Below, piece after piece: positions 1 through 7,565 of a stretch of DNA of 64,000 nucleotides. Positions within the stretch are counted from its first letter, which is position 1. Each line of letters opens with the position of its first letter. The notes beneath the pieces were generated by a model. That model was not told the DNA's origin. It made no database searches and worked only from the letters and a program-made list of their open reading frames with translations. This stretch comes from UBA4810 sp002479215 (lineage in GTDB: Bacteria; Desulfobacterota; Syntrophia; Syntrophales; Smithellaceae). The DNA lies in the NCBI GenBank assembly GCA_049514435.1, contig JBEKVB010000002.1, positions 124,001-188,000 on the forward strand, in the 5' to 3' direction. Made by a program: the position numbers and the translations under genes.

Positions 1-1
1 G

Positions 2-166
2 CAAGCTTTAATTGTCTTCTCTCGTATGATTTCTCAACCTCCTCTCGCCGGGTATTTTGCCTGTCTGGTCTACAACTCTTATAGCATCTCAACATGGTCA
101 GGCGGAAGTTGTATTGTCGCAGTAATTATGTTATTTGTTTCCCAACTAAAAAAGTTCTGCTACTGA
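2..166 (+). CDS. C-terminal end of a membrane protein, possibly an ABC-3 type metal permease (partial)
   Basis: An open frame enters from the left edge, with codons starting at base 2, and ends at a TGA at 164-166, five bases before moaA. About 54 residues are visible. They contain a hydrophobic stretch (SCIVAVIMLFV) followed by a short basic tail (QLKKFCY), as at the end of a polytopic membrane protein. The pattern of small and polar residues followed by a final helix resembles the last helices of zinc/manganese-type ABC-3 permeases, but this is only a resemblance; the N-terminal part lies outside the window. The close spacing suggests cotranscription with moaA. Confidence 0.4.
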   Translation, partial: QALIVFSRMISQPPLAGYFACLVYNSYSISTWSGGSCIVAVIMLFVSQLKKFCY

Positions 167-170
167 AACC

Positions 171-1163
171 ATGCGTGATAAATTCGAACGTGAAATAAAT
201 TACCTGCGTGTTTCTATTACCGATAGATGCAATTTGCATTGCAGTTATTGTAGGCCCAAAGAAGGAATTTCTCTGAAAGGCCATGATGATATTCTCCGGT
301 ACGAAGAGATAATCCGCATCGTTTCCGTCGCCGTAAAGATGGGACTAATCAAGGTACGGCTGACAGGGGGCGAGCCGCTTGTCCGTCGCGGCTTTATTGA
401 ATTCATTGCTGCGCTAAAAGGCATCAATGGCTTACAGGACATAAGCCTTACCACCAACGGTATTCTTTTGGAAGAATTTGCCCAGGATATTTTCAGCGCC
501 GGCATCCGCCGCATCAACGTCAGCCTCGATTCCCTCAACAAAGGTAAGTACTTCCGCGTCACTAACGGCGGCGATTTAGAGGCCGTTTTGCGCGGGATTA
601 CCAAAGCCGAAGAAATTGGTTTTTCGCCGATAAAAATTAACACTGTCGCCATCAAAGGATTCAATGATGATGAAGTGCTGGAATTTGCTCAATTGGCACT
701 AAATAAGCCTTTTCAGGTACGCTTCATTGAATTGATGCCGGTGGGACAGGCAAAATCTGAATACAACAATGATTATCTGCCGGCAACTCAATTAATGCAG
801 GAAATCAATAGCCGCTATAAGTTGGAAAAAATAACGGGCAAGAGAAACAGATCGGATGGTCCCGCAACAATCTTCAGGATTAAAGGAGGCCGCGGCGAAA
901 TAGGTTTTATCAATCCGATAAGCGATCATTTCTGTGCGACCTGCAACCGTTTGCGTTTGACCGCCGATGGAAAATTGCGTTCTTGCTTACTTAACGAAAA
1001 CGAAATTGACTTAAAAAAGGCTCTGCGGGAAAATTGCAGTGACGCGGAACTGGAAGGATATATCCGGGAAGCGGTATTATTAAAGCCCAAGCAACACGAT
1101 TTGGCCTGTACGGAAACGCATTTGAAAAAATGCCACCGGAATATGTCGGCGATTGGCGGTTGA
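171..1163 (+). CDS. moaA: GTP 3',8-cyclase MoaA (molybdenum cofactor biosynthesis)
   Basis: Radical SAM enzyme that converts GTP to 3',8-cyclo-7,8-dihydro-GTP, the first step of molybdopterin synthesis in the cytoplasm. The 330-residue length is normal. The N-terminal cluster motif CNLHCSYC places C20, C24 and C27 for the SAM-binding 4Fe-4S cluster. The C-terminal, GTP-binding cluster is given by CATC...SC (C255, C258, C272). The protein ends in the conserved GG dipeptide needed by MoaA for catalysis. The start ATG lies 5 bases after the preceding stop and has no clear Shine-Dalgarno sequence, so translation may be coupled. No other moa/moe gene is in the window, but a Mop-type molybdate-binding protein lies 2.5 kb downstream. 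Confidence 0.96.
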   Translation: MRDKFEREINYLRVSITDRCNLHCSYCRPKEGISLKGHDDILRYEEIIRIVSVAVKMGLIKVRLTGGEPLVRRGFIEFIAALKGINGLQDISLTTNGILLEEFAQDIFSAGIRRINVSLDSLNKGKYFRVTNGGDLEAVLRGITKAEEIGFSPIKINTVAIKGFNDDEVLEFAQLALNKPFQVRFIELMPVGQAKSEYNNDYLPATQLMQEINSRYKLEKITGKRNRSDGPATIFRIKGGRGEIGFINPISDHFCATCNRLRLTADGKLRSCLLNENEIDLKKALRENCSDAELEGYIREAVLLKPKQHDLACTETHLKKCHRNMSAIGG

Positions 1164-1194
1164 AAAAAGATAATAGAATAGAGTATAATTTATT

Positions 1195-1588
1195 ATGCCG
1201 ACGGTAAAAATTGAAATGCGGGCAGGTAAGACCGCTGCTTATAAAAAGGCTTTATTGGATGGCATCCATCAGGCGCTTGTCGATGCTTTTAAAATACCTG
1301 ATTATGATCGCAACCAGAAGATTTATGAGTTGGTGTCAAAAAACTATGGAAATACTATCCAATAGAACTGCTGATTATATTGTTATTGAAATCACAGCCT
1401 TTCAAGGACGGTCAATGGAAGCCAAAAGAAATCTTTATAAGAATATCGTCACCGAACTTTCGACGCGCGTGGGTATTAAAAGTGATGATGTGGCGATTAT
1501 TTTACATGAAGTTCCAATGGAAAATTGGAGTGTACTCGGCGGCAAGCCTGCCAGTGAAGTTGATCTAGAATTTAATGTAAAAGTTTAA
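1195..1588 (+). pseudogene. Tautomerase-family protein, interrupted by a +1 frameshift
   Basis: An ATG at 1195 opens a frame beginning MPTVKIEMRAGK, with the Pro-2 start typical of the 4-oxalocrotonate tautomerase superfamily (Tautomerase_2-like). It ends at a TAG at 1363-1365. The rest of the fold (ADYIVIEITAFQGRS... then ENWSVLGGKPASEVDL) continues at once in the next frame and stops at 1588. Removing one base near 1350-1360 would join the halves into about 130 residues, the usual length. Neither half alone would be a complete tautomerase. The break could be a true inactivating indel or a sequencing/assembly error. It sits between moaA and a methyltransferase gene, probably in one operon. 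Confidence 0.8.
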
Positions 1589-1604
1589 TCAGGAGATTGG
1601 TCAA

Positions 1605-2387
1605 ATGGTTTTTGATCAAAAAATGGCCCAATTATCAGAACAGCGACTGGAAGCATCGCTGGGGCGTTATATTTTTTCACGGCAAAAGGAACTGATCCTG
1701 GATTTAGTGGCTCCTCACGCCGGTGAAAGGGTGCTGGACGTGAGTTGCGGCACGGGTAATCATTTGCAGTTTTTCCGGGAAAAATGGTGTTCTGTAACAG
1801 GAATTGATCCCTGCGCAGAAACATTAAACATTGCCCGATCTAAATTAGGAGAAGACGCTGAATTGCTTGTAGGTAACGCCGAAGATATTCCCTTTTCCGA
1901 TGACGAATTTGATATTGTAACCTTGATTAACATTCTAGAGATTGCTAATAATCCACAGAAAGTAATCGCGGAAGCAATTAGGGTTTGCCGCGGCCGTGTT
2001 TTTATCGGCTTTTTAAATAACTATTCCTTTGCAGGAACAAAACAACGATTAAAAGAACTATTTGGTTTTCCCCTTTCTCAAAAAATACGCTTTTTTAGTT
2101 TGAATGAAATTAAAATCATGGTGGGAAGTTTAATTGGCGATGTGGCCGTCAAATGGGGCAGTGTCATTTATTTCCCCGGCATTGTTTACGCCTTTTTTGA
2201 AGAGTTGGAGGAATTATTTCCTCTGGAAAAAAATCCATTGGGAGCCTTTGCCGGTCTCACCTTTCCCGTAAAATACACTTACAGAACAGTTCAAAGCCCC
2301 ATAATGGAATCATTTAAGCTAAACGCCGAAGCCCAAGCTTCGGCTCCCAGTGCTGTCCGGAATATGTTACGAGAGACCCATAAATGA
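1605..2387 (+). CDS. Class I SAM-dependent methyltransferase
   Basis: A 260-residue protein with a Rossmann-type methyltransferase domain in its first two thirds. Motif I is VLDVSCGTGNH (about residues 44-54), followed by an acidic residue at the end of strand 2 (TGID), then NAEDIPFSDDEFD and a hydrophobic strand, as in the Methyltransf_11 (UbiE-like) group. The substrate cannot be told from sequence. It follows the tautomerase gene by 16 bases and overlaps the next gene by four bases (ATGA), so it is probably translated together with the radical SAM protein. Confidence 0.8.
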   Translation: MVFDQKMAQLSEQRLEASLGRYIFSRQKELILDLVAPHAGERVLDVSCGTGNHLQFFREKWCSVTGIDPCAETLNIARSKLGEDAELLVGNAEDIPFSDDEFDIVTLINILEIANNPQKVIAEAIRVCRGRVFIGFLNNYSFAGTKQRLKELFGFPLSQKIRFFSLNEIKIMVGSLIGDVAVKWGSVIYFPGIVYAFFEELEELFPLEKNPLGAFAGLTFPVKYTYRTVQSPIMESFKLNAEAQASAPSAVRNMLRETHK

Positions 2388-3394
2388 TTCGAGAAGCTCT
2401 ACTTTACGAAAAGCTTAATAATAAGCGCGTGCACTGTAATTTATGCACACATGGATGCACTATTAAACCGGACAGGCGGGGTATCTGTGGCGTAAGGGAA
2501 AATAAGGACGGCGTTCTTTATTCATTGGTTTACGGAACGCTGATTGCCGAAAACATCGATCCTATCGAAAAAAAACCTTTTTTCCATGTTTATCCGGGCT
2601 CTCTTTCCTACTCCATTGCTACCGTCGGATGTAATTTCAGTTGTGAATTCTGCCAGAACCATGAAATTTCGCAGATGCCGCGCTCTACGCTCATGATAAC
2701 CGGCAAAGATGTTGCGCCTGAAGAAATTGTTGCTCGGGCGAAAAAAAGCGGCTCGAAAACAATCGCCTATACTTACACTGAACCGACAATTTATTTTGAA
2801 TTGGCCTATGATACCGCAAAAATTGCCCATGAAAATGGTTTAAAAAATGTGTTTGTCACCAACGGCTTTATGACCTCTGAAGCAATTGATACAATCGCTC
2901 CTTTTTTGTCCGCCGCCAATGTAGATTTGAAATCTTTCCGTGATGATTTTTATAAGAAACAGTGCGGAGCAAGGCTCAAACCAGTTTTGGAGAGTCTGAA
3001 AAAAATGAAGGAAAAGGGGATCTGGGTGGAAATAACTACGTTACTTATTCCCTCTCTGAACGATAGTGATGAAGAATTAAAAGACATCGCACAATTTATT
3101 GCCGGATTGGGAAAAGAAACGCCTTGGCATATCAGCCGCTTTCATCCGCAGTTCAAAATGAACAGCTTACCGGTAACTCCTGTGGCCTCACTGCATCGAG
3201 CGACTGAAATTGGAAAACAGTCTGGCTTGAAATACGTTTACAGCGGCAATGTGCCCGGGGATGAAGGGGAAAGCACTTACTGCTTTAATTGCCAGAAACT
3301 TCTGATTGAACGTTATGGTTTTAAAATCATAAGCGTCAATCTGACCGGAAATAAATGCCCCAACTGCGGAACTGAATTGGAAGGCATTTTCTAA
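2384..3394 (+). CDS. amrS: AmmeMemoRadiSam system radical SAM enzyme (AmrS-like)
   Basis: A 336-residue radical SAM protein related to pyruvate formate-lyase activating enzymes. It begins with a four-cysteine segment (CNLCTHGC...GICGVREN) followed by SLVYGTL and DPIEKKPFFH, strongly conserved in the AmmeMemoRadiSam family. The SAM cluster motif is CNFSCEFC (C83, C87, C90). The C terminus carries a second set of cysteines (CFNC...CPNC), probably a zinc ribbon. Family members usually sit near AMMECR1 and MEMO1 homologues; neither is in this window. The reaction is not established. Four-base overlap with the upstream methyltransferase. Confidence 0.88.
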   Translation: MIREALLYEKLNNKRVHCNLCTHGCTIKPDRRGICGVRENKDGVLYSLVYGTLIAENIDPIEKKPFFHVYPGSLSYSIATVGCNFSCEFCQNHEISQMPRSTLMITGKDVAPEEIVARAKKSGSKTIAYTYTEPTIYFELAYDTAKIAHENGLKNVFVTNGFMTSEAIDTIAPFLSAANVDLKSFRDDFYKKQCGARLKPVLESLKKMKEKGIWVEITTLLIPSLNDSDEELKDIAQFIAGLGKETPWHISRFHPQFKMNSLPVTPVASLHRATEIGKQSGLKYVYSGNVPGDEGESTYCFNCQKLLIERYGFKIISVNLTGNKCPNCGTELEGIF

Positions 3395-3575
3395 GAACAA
3401 ATCACCTTATCAAATACTGCCACTATCAAGGTAATTATATGTGAAAATTTGAACTTGCCTGTACAAATAGAGGAAAGATCAAATTTAGGGGTTTCTTTCT
3501 GTACTCTGCGATATCACTTTTTTGGAAGGACTCGTGATTATAACTGAAAATGATCATCCTGGAATCCAGCTTTTC

Positions 3576-3604
3576 TTGACACACAGGAACTCTATTCGTA
3601 TACT
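3576..3604 (+). promoter_or_regulatory. Sigma-70 type promoter for the Mop gene
   Basis: A perfect -35 box TTGACA (3576-3581) is followed by a 17-base spacer and the -10 box TATACT (3599-3604), one mismatch from consensus. The start codon of the molybdate-binding protein lies about 33 bases downstream of the -10 box with a strong AAAGGAGG between them. This suggests a separate transcription unit from the moaA operon. Confidence 0.75.
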
Positions 3605-3637
3605 ATTAAAATAAATTCTTATCTAAAAGGAGGCACC

Positions 3638-3847
3638 ATGAAGATAAGTGCGCGTAACATACTGAAGGGAAAAATAATCAAAGTTACAAGTGGTGCTGTG
3701 AATACAGAAATACTTTTAGAACTTCCGGGCGGAGAACAGTTGGTTTCGATCATTTCCAAAGAATCCGCAACAAAGCTCGATTTGAAAGCTGGCAGGGCAG
3801 CATATGCCGTTATAAAAGCTTCCACTGTAATGATAGCTGTCGATTAA
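3638..3847 (+). CDS. Mop/TOBE-domain molybdate-binding protein (molbindin-like)
   Basis: A 69-residue protein consisting of a single Mop (TOBE) domain. It begins MKISARNILKGKI, followed by GAVNTEILLELPGG and a SATKLDLKAG segment and ends AVIKASTVMIAVD, all typical of molbindins. These small proteins form hexamers that bind molybdate or tungstate in the cytoplasm for storage or buffering. The ribosome-binding site AAAGGAGG is well placed. Together with moaA it suggests molybdenum- or tungsten-dependent enzymes in the cell. It is not fused to an ABC ATPase or a ModE-like DNA-binding domain. Confidence 0.88.
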   Translation: MKISARNILKGKIIKVTSGAVNTEILLELPGGEQLVSIISKESATKLDLKAGRAAYAVIKASTVMIAVD

Positions 3848-4183
3848 GCCTTTCGTTTCGTAACTTAAATTCAAGTTTAAACCCATTGACTTTCCACTGG
3901 TGGGTGGGTATTTTGTCTGCAAGTGGATACTAAAATTGGATACTTATTACCCATATTTATGCTTTCAAAGGAAGCTTACTAATTTCTGTAAAGCTGTAAT
4001 ATCAATATTAATTCGATATGTTGCACTTTAAACTGATAAGATTGGCACGACCATTGCTTTTGATTATCGCACAAGATATATTTAAAACTTATGAAAAGAG
4101 AAAGAGTAATCAACAATGGGGAAAAACCATTCTTTTGTGACGATCATTTCTCTGGTGTTTAACTACGAAGGAGGACATAAATA
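3848..4183. other. Intergenic region without recognised gene
   Basis: This 336-base AT-rich stretch separates the Mop gene from the exported lipoprotein gene. I see no coding frame of note. Only the strong ribosome-binding site AAGGAGGA at 4168-4175, serving the ATG at 4184, could be identified. Confidence 0.5.
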
Positions 4184-4792
4184 ATGATGATGTCAATCTG
4201 GAAGATGACAACTAGAAAACATATACCGAAACGGTGGTTAGCGAGAGCAGGCCTTCGTCTCTTGCTCTTCTTATTAATCCTTGCTCTGGTCGCATGTTAT
4301 CCGGCGACTTATCGTGAAGTCCCCAGTCCAAGCCCAGCCCCAAAGGCTCCCCTTACCCAAGTCTATTTTTACCCGAAAGAGGGCCAGACGACAGAGCAGC
4401 AGTCACGAGACCACTATGAATGTTACAATTGGGCAGTACAACAGACCGGCTTTGATCCGAGTCAGTCCTCGATTCCACCCGAACAACGTGTCAAAGTGGT
4501 GCCGATGCCTCCACCCGGTCATGATACCGCCGTTTTGGCCATTGCCGGTGCGGTACTGGGCGCGTTAATAGCCGGTCCGAGGCACGCAGGTGCCGGTGCA
4601 TTGATTGGTGCAGGGAGCGGGGCTGTTGTAGGTGCTGCATCAGATGTATCCCGGCAACAGCAAGCCCAGCAGATGGAAGAAGCTTATGTCAATCGCGATC
4701 AGGCGCTGGACGCTCGCTATGAAGGAAAGGCGAGCGACTTCCGGCGGGCGATGTCAGCTTGCCTCGAAGGCCGCGGCTATAGTGTGCAGTAA
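4184..4792 (+). CDS. Glycine-zipper lipoprotein
   Basis: A 202-residue exported protein. A basic N terminus (to about residue 27) is followed by a hydrophobic segment and a lipobox-like LALVAC at about residues 34-39, indicating a lipoprotein. The mature part has a proline-rich linker, a conserved block (VYFYPKEGQ...DHYECYNWAVQQTGFDP), a glycine-zipper hairpin (AIAGAVLGALIAG...GAGALIGAGSGAVVGAA) and a closing block (DFRRAMSACLEGRGY). The first and last blocks also occur in the next gene, so the glycine zipper appears inserted into, or lost from, a common domain. Glycine zippers usually insert in or associate with membranes. Function unknown. Confidence 0.75.
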   Translation: MMMSIWKMTTRKHIPKRWLARAGLRLLLFLLILALVACYPATYREVPSPSPAPKAPLTQVYFYPKEGQTTEQQSRDHYECYNWAVQQTGFDPSQSSIPPEQRVKVVPMPPPGHDTAVLAIAGAVLGALIAGPRHAGAGALIGAGSGAVVGAASDVSRQQQAQQMEEAYVNRDQALDARYEGKASDFRRAMSACLEGRGYSVQ

Positions 4793-4834
4793 AGAAGACT
4801 AATATCTATATTTGATTTTATGGAGGTAATTACC

Positions 4835-5512
4835 ATGTCATATATTCGGAATACGAGCCGCTACCTTGTGATAGAGCTTATGCTCGCAGTTTTGTCGGGG
4901 ATTATAATGTTCGGGTTTACGCAGGTGGTAAGTGCGGAAGAGCGCGGCTCCGGTCGTCACGAGGTCATGGATTCGCGTCACGGCCATAACCATGCCTACC
5001 CGGTACGCGGTCAGTACTTTGAAAGGCTGCCAAGCGGCTACCGAGCGGTACTTTCTGGCCACTCACGATATTATTTCTACGGAGGTGTCTGGTACCGCCC
5101 ATACGGCCCGCGTTTTGTTGTCGTTGCACCTCCATTCGGTCTTGTAGTTCCCTTGTTGCCGTTGTACTACACGACACTCTGGGTAGGCGGTGTACCTTAC
5201 TATTATGCCAATGAAGTATATTATACTCAAACCGCTGGCGGTTATATGGTTGCTGAACCGCCGAAGGGTGAAGTTGCGCAGGCACCACCAACAACAGCAG
5301 GACAATTGTTCGTCTATCCTCGCAAAGGGCAGAGCGAAAAGCAACAGGCTAAAGATCGTTACGAATGCCACAGCTGGGCTGTGAGCCAAATAGGCTATGA
5401 CCCGACTCAGCCGACAAGTAGTGTACCCGAGGCTCAGACGAACCAGAAGCGCGCAGACTATCAACGAGCGATGGGTGCCTGTCTTGATGCCCGCGGGTAT
5501 ACCGCAAAATAA
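4835..5512 (+). CDS. Exported tyrosine-rich protein related to the preceding lipoprotein (DUF6515-like)
   Basis: The start at 4835 is chosen because GGAGG at 4822-4826 precedes it; a longer frame from 4820 would begin before that site. The 225-residue product has an N-terminal hydrophobic signal ending near VVSAEE. The middle is rich in Tyr, Gly and Pro with short hydrophobic segments (FYGGVWYRPYGPRFVVVAPP, VGGVPYYYANEVYY), a pattern seen in DUF6515-type exported proteins. The C-terminal part (FVYPRKGQ...ECHSWAVSQIGYDPTQ...DYQRAMGACLDARGY) matches the two flanking blocks of the upstream gene. Probably periplasmic or envelope-associated; function unknown. Confidence 0.75.
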   Translation: MSYIRNTSRYLVIELMLAVLSGIIMFGFTQVVSAEERGSGRHEVMDSRHGHNHAYPVRGQYFERLPSGYRAVLSGHSRYYFYGGVWYRPYGPRFVVVAPPFGLVVPLLPLYYTTLWVGGVPYYYANEVYYTQTAGGYMVAEPPKGEVAQAPPTTAGQLFVYPRKGQSEKQQAKDRYECHSWAVSQIGYDPTQPTSSVPEAQTNQKRADYQRAMGACLDARGYTAK

Positions 5513-5644
5513 CAGAAAACGGCCATTCCCGGTTCTGCCGATAACGAGAGATTACCAGGCTCGCTGACTCAAATTTTGCGAGAAATGGAGTCCGACAATC
5601 CAGAGCATTTTCATATAGCCGCAAGTCGGCTAATGTAGATAATC

Positions 5645-6424
5645 ATGACTTTTCAGCAAACAGATTTGAATGATTTAAAAAAAGCAAAGATGCTACTGGA
5701 GAACACGGGTATAGCGACAAAAATCACCAACTTATTTGGTATTCCAATTGAAAAAGGATTTGAACTCTTGCCTGACAATTGGAATAGGAAAATCGGTGAG
5801 GTGACCCAGGCAGCTTTATCCAAGGCAGCTCATGCCGCAGTTTTCACAATGAAAGATGCGCCTGGTGAAGAAGCATCTAATATCTGGCATAAAATAGCTG
5901 TAGCTATGACAGGCGGCATTGGAGGTTTCTTTGGGCTACCAGCATTGGCGGTAGAGCTACCAATATCAACAACAATCATGTTACGATCTATAGCTGATAT
6001 TGCGAGAAGCGAAGGTGAAACTATCAGTATGATTGCATCCAAAATAGCGTGTATTGAGGTGTTTGCTTTAGGTGGACCCAGCAAGAGTGATAATGCTTAT
6101 GAATCTGGATATTTTGCAGTTCGTGCAGCTTTAGCAGGATCTGTAAAAAAAACTGCTGAATATATAGCAGAAAAAGGTCTGACTGAAGAAGGCGCCCCTG
6201 CTCTTGTTCGACTGATAATTCAAATTGCAGACCGCTTTAGTATTCAAGTATCGGAGAAAACGGCAGCACAAGCAATTCCCGCAATAGGAGCAGCGGGAGG
6301 GGCTCTTATAAATACATTATTTATTGATCATTTTCAGGATATGGCACGTGGTCATTTTATAGTACGGCGTCTTGAAAGAAAGTATGGTAAAAAAATCGTG
6401 AAAGCAAAATACGAGACAGTTTGA
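5645..6424 (+). CDS. EcsC family protein
   Basis: A 259-residue protein with the features of the EcsC family (named after Bacillus EcsC; biochemical role unclear). Recognisable segments are GGIGGFFGLPALAVELPISTT, which gives an amphipathic, probably membrane-associated helix, then SIADIARSEGE, a long alpha-helical middle and AIPAIGAAGGALINTLFIDHF followed by GHFIVRRLERKYG near the end. No signal peptide. No good ribosome-binding site is visible at the ATG. The gene is followed directly by an attC-like inverted repeat, so it may have moved as a cassette. Confidence 0.75.
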   Translation: MTFQQTDLNDLKKAKMLLENTGIATKITNLFGIPIEKGFELLPDNWNRKIGEVTQAALSKAAHAAVFTMKDAPGEEASNIWHKIAVAMTGGIGGFFGLPALAVELPISTTIMLRSIADIARSEGETISMIASKIACIEVFALGGPSKSDNAYESGYFAVRAALAGSVKKTAEYIAEKGLTEEGAPALVRLIIQIADRFSIQVSEKTAAQAIPAIGAAGGALINTLFIDHFQDMARGHFIVRRLERKYGKKIVKAKYETV

Positions 6425-6428
6425 ATTG

Positions 6429-6540
6429 GCTAACAAGAAGCTCCAGCGGACACAAAAAGCCGCACCACTGACCTTTTCGTTAAATCATTACGCAAATCCT
6501 CAAAATATTTTATTCACCATTGTTGTTGACTGAGAGGTGT
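6429..6540. repeat. attC-like inverted repeat with a conserved tail, copy 1
   Basis: The segment 6429-6485 starts GCTAACAAG, contains CCAGCGGAC, and ends GTTAAAT, which fits the GTTRRRY core of integron recombination sites. The two halves are imperfectly complementary. A 50-base tail follows (CGCAAATCCTCAAAATATTT, then TATTCACCATTGTTGTTGAC). Both parts recur at 13844-13968. No integron integrase is in the window. Confidence 0.45.
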
Positions 6541-6670
6541 TAACGATAATCAAGATAGGACTTAATTGGACACTGAGACCAATCTATATTAAAATGGAAA
6601 TAATTTCCGGGATCGAATGATCCCGATTTCTGTTGAATTCTGTAAATTAACACTCCAGGAGGAAAAAAAG

Positions 6671-7339
6671 ATGAAGATATTGGGCATAAATGCAAGTCCC
6701 AGAAGTTCTAACAGCCAGACCCTGAAATTGGTCAAGGCTGTCCTAAATGGGGCTAGGTCTAAGGGCGCCAAGACGGAACTGGTGGACATCTGCAAGTTGA
6801 ATATAGAATTCTGCACTGCCTGTGGGATCTGTCACAAGAAAGGAAAGTGCGTGAAGAAGGACGACTTTCAATTCCTTTACGAGAAGGTGCTGACCACTGA
6901 CGGCCTGGTCATGGGTTCCCCCAATTACTGCCGGTCAGTCACTGCCCAGATGAAGACCATAATCGACCGCATGGCAGACGCTATCCACTGCCAACTGCTA
7001 ATCGGCAAGTACACTGTCAACGTAGCTACCTCGGGAGGTACCGGTCAGTACAAGCAAGTTACTGAATATTTGAATAAGATCATGCTCAATTTCGGATCTT
7101 TTGTTACCGGGAGCACAGGGGTATCAATAAGACAGGGTCCCAAGGCCTTTGAAAATGCCGAGAAGAGGGCTTTTCAGCTTGGGGAAAACCTGACAGAAGA
7201 TATCAGTGTCAAGAAAAACTATCCAAATCAGAGAAGGATCATGAAAGAGAACAGGACGTACTTTCAAAGCTTGGTGAAAATGCACAAGGACGATTGGAGT
7301 CACGAGTTCGAATATTGGAATAGGATTGACGGGAGGTAA
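6671..7339 (+). CDS. Iron-sulfur flavoprotein / NADPH-dependent FMN reductase family
   Basis: The start at 6671 follows AGGAGG at 6657-6662. The 222-residue protein begins with an FMN-phosphate-binding loop (GINASPRSSNSQT) of the flavodoxin-like fold. It has a compact cysteine motif CTACGICHKKGKC (CX2CX2CX5C) as in archaeal and bacterial iron-sulfur flavoproteins (Isf), which bind a 4Fe-4S cluster, and then VMGSPNYCRSVTAQMKTIIDR, the usual flavin-side segment. Isf proteins carry out one-electron transfers or reduce oxygen and peroxide in anaerobes; the partner here is unknown. The C-terminal 50 residues are charged and not recognisable. Confidence 0.82.
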   Translation: MKILGINASPRSSNSQTLKLVKAVLNGARSKGAKTELVDICKLNIEFCTACGICHKKGKCVKKDDFQFLYEKVLTTDGLVMGSPNYCRSVTAQMKTIIDRMADAIHCQLLIGKYTVNVATSGGTGQYKQVTEYLNKIMLNFGSFVTGSTGVSIRQGPKAFENAEKRAFQLGENLTEDISVKKNYPNQRRIMKENRTYFQSLVKMHKDDWSHEFEYWNRIDGR

Positions 7340-7565
7340 GGAGCAGAGAGACTTTAATCATCTTGATCAATAATTGACCTAGCAGTCATTGTCAACGGAA
7401 CTACAGAATCCTTCCTGTTATGACCCACATTCTCTTTACCAAATTTTTATTCTGTTTGTGTTTACAGATGTAAGATTCTTTCCACCAAGCGGTTTGCCAG
7501 TAACACGAGGCAAGCTGCTGTAAAGTGGCCGCTAATGCATCATGATATCCTTAGTATTTTTGACT

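Noticed and set aside
1363..1365. TAG in the tautomerase gene as a pyrrolysine codon.
   Set aside because: Reading through TAG meets a TGA two codons later in the same frame, while the homologous sequence continues in another frame; a frameshift explains it.
1211..1380. N-terminal part of the 125-codon frame covering the tautomerase region.
   Set aside because: The first 45 residues are out of frame with the real N terminus that begins at 1195; only the later part is tautomerase sequence.
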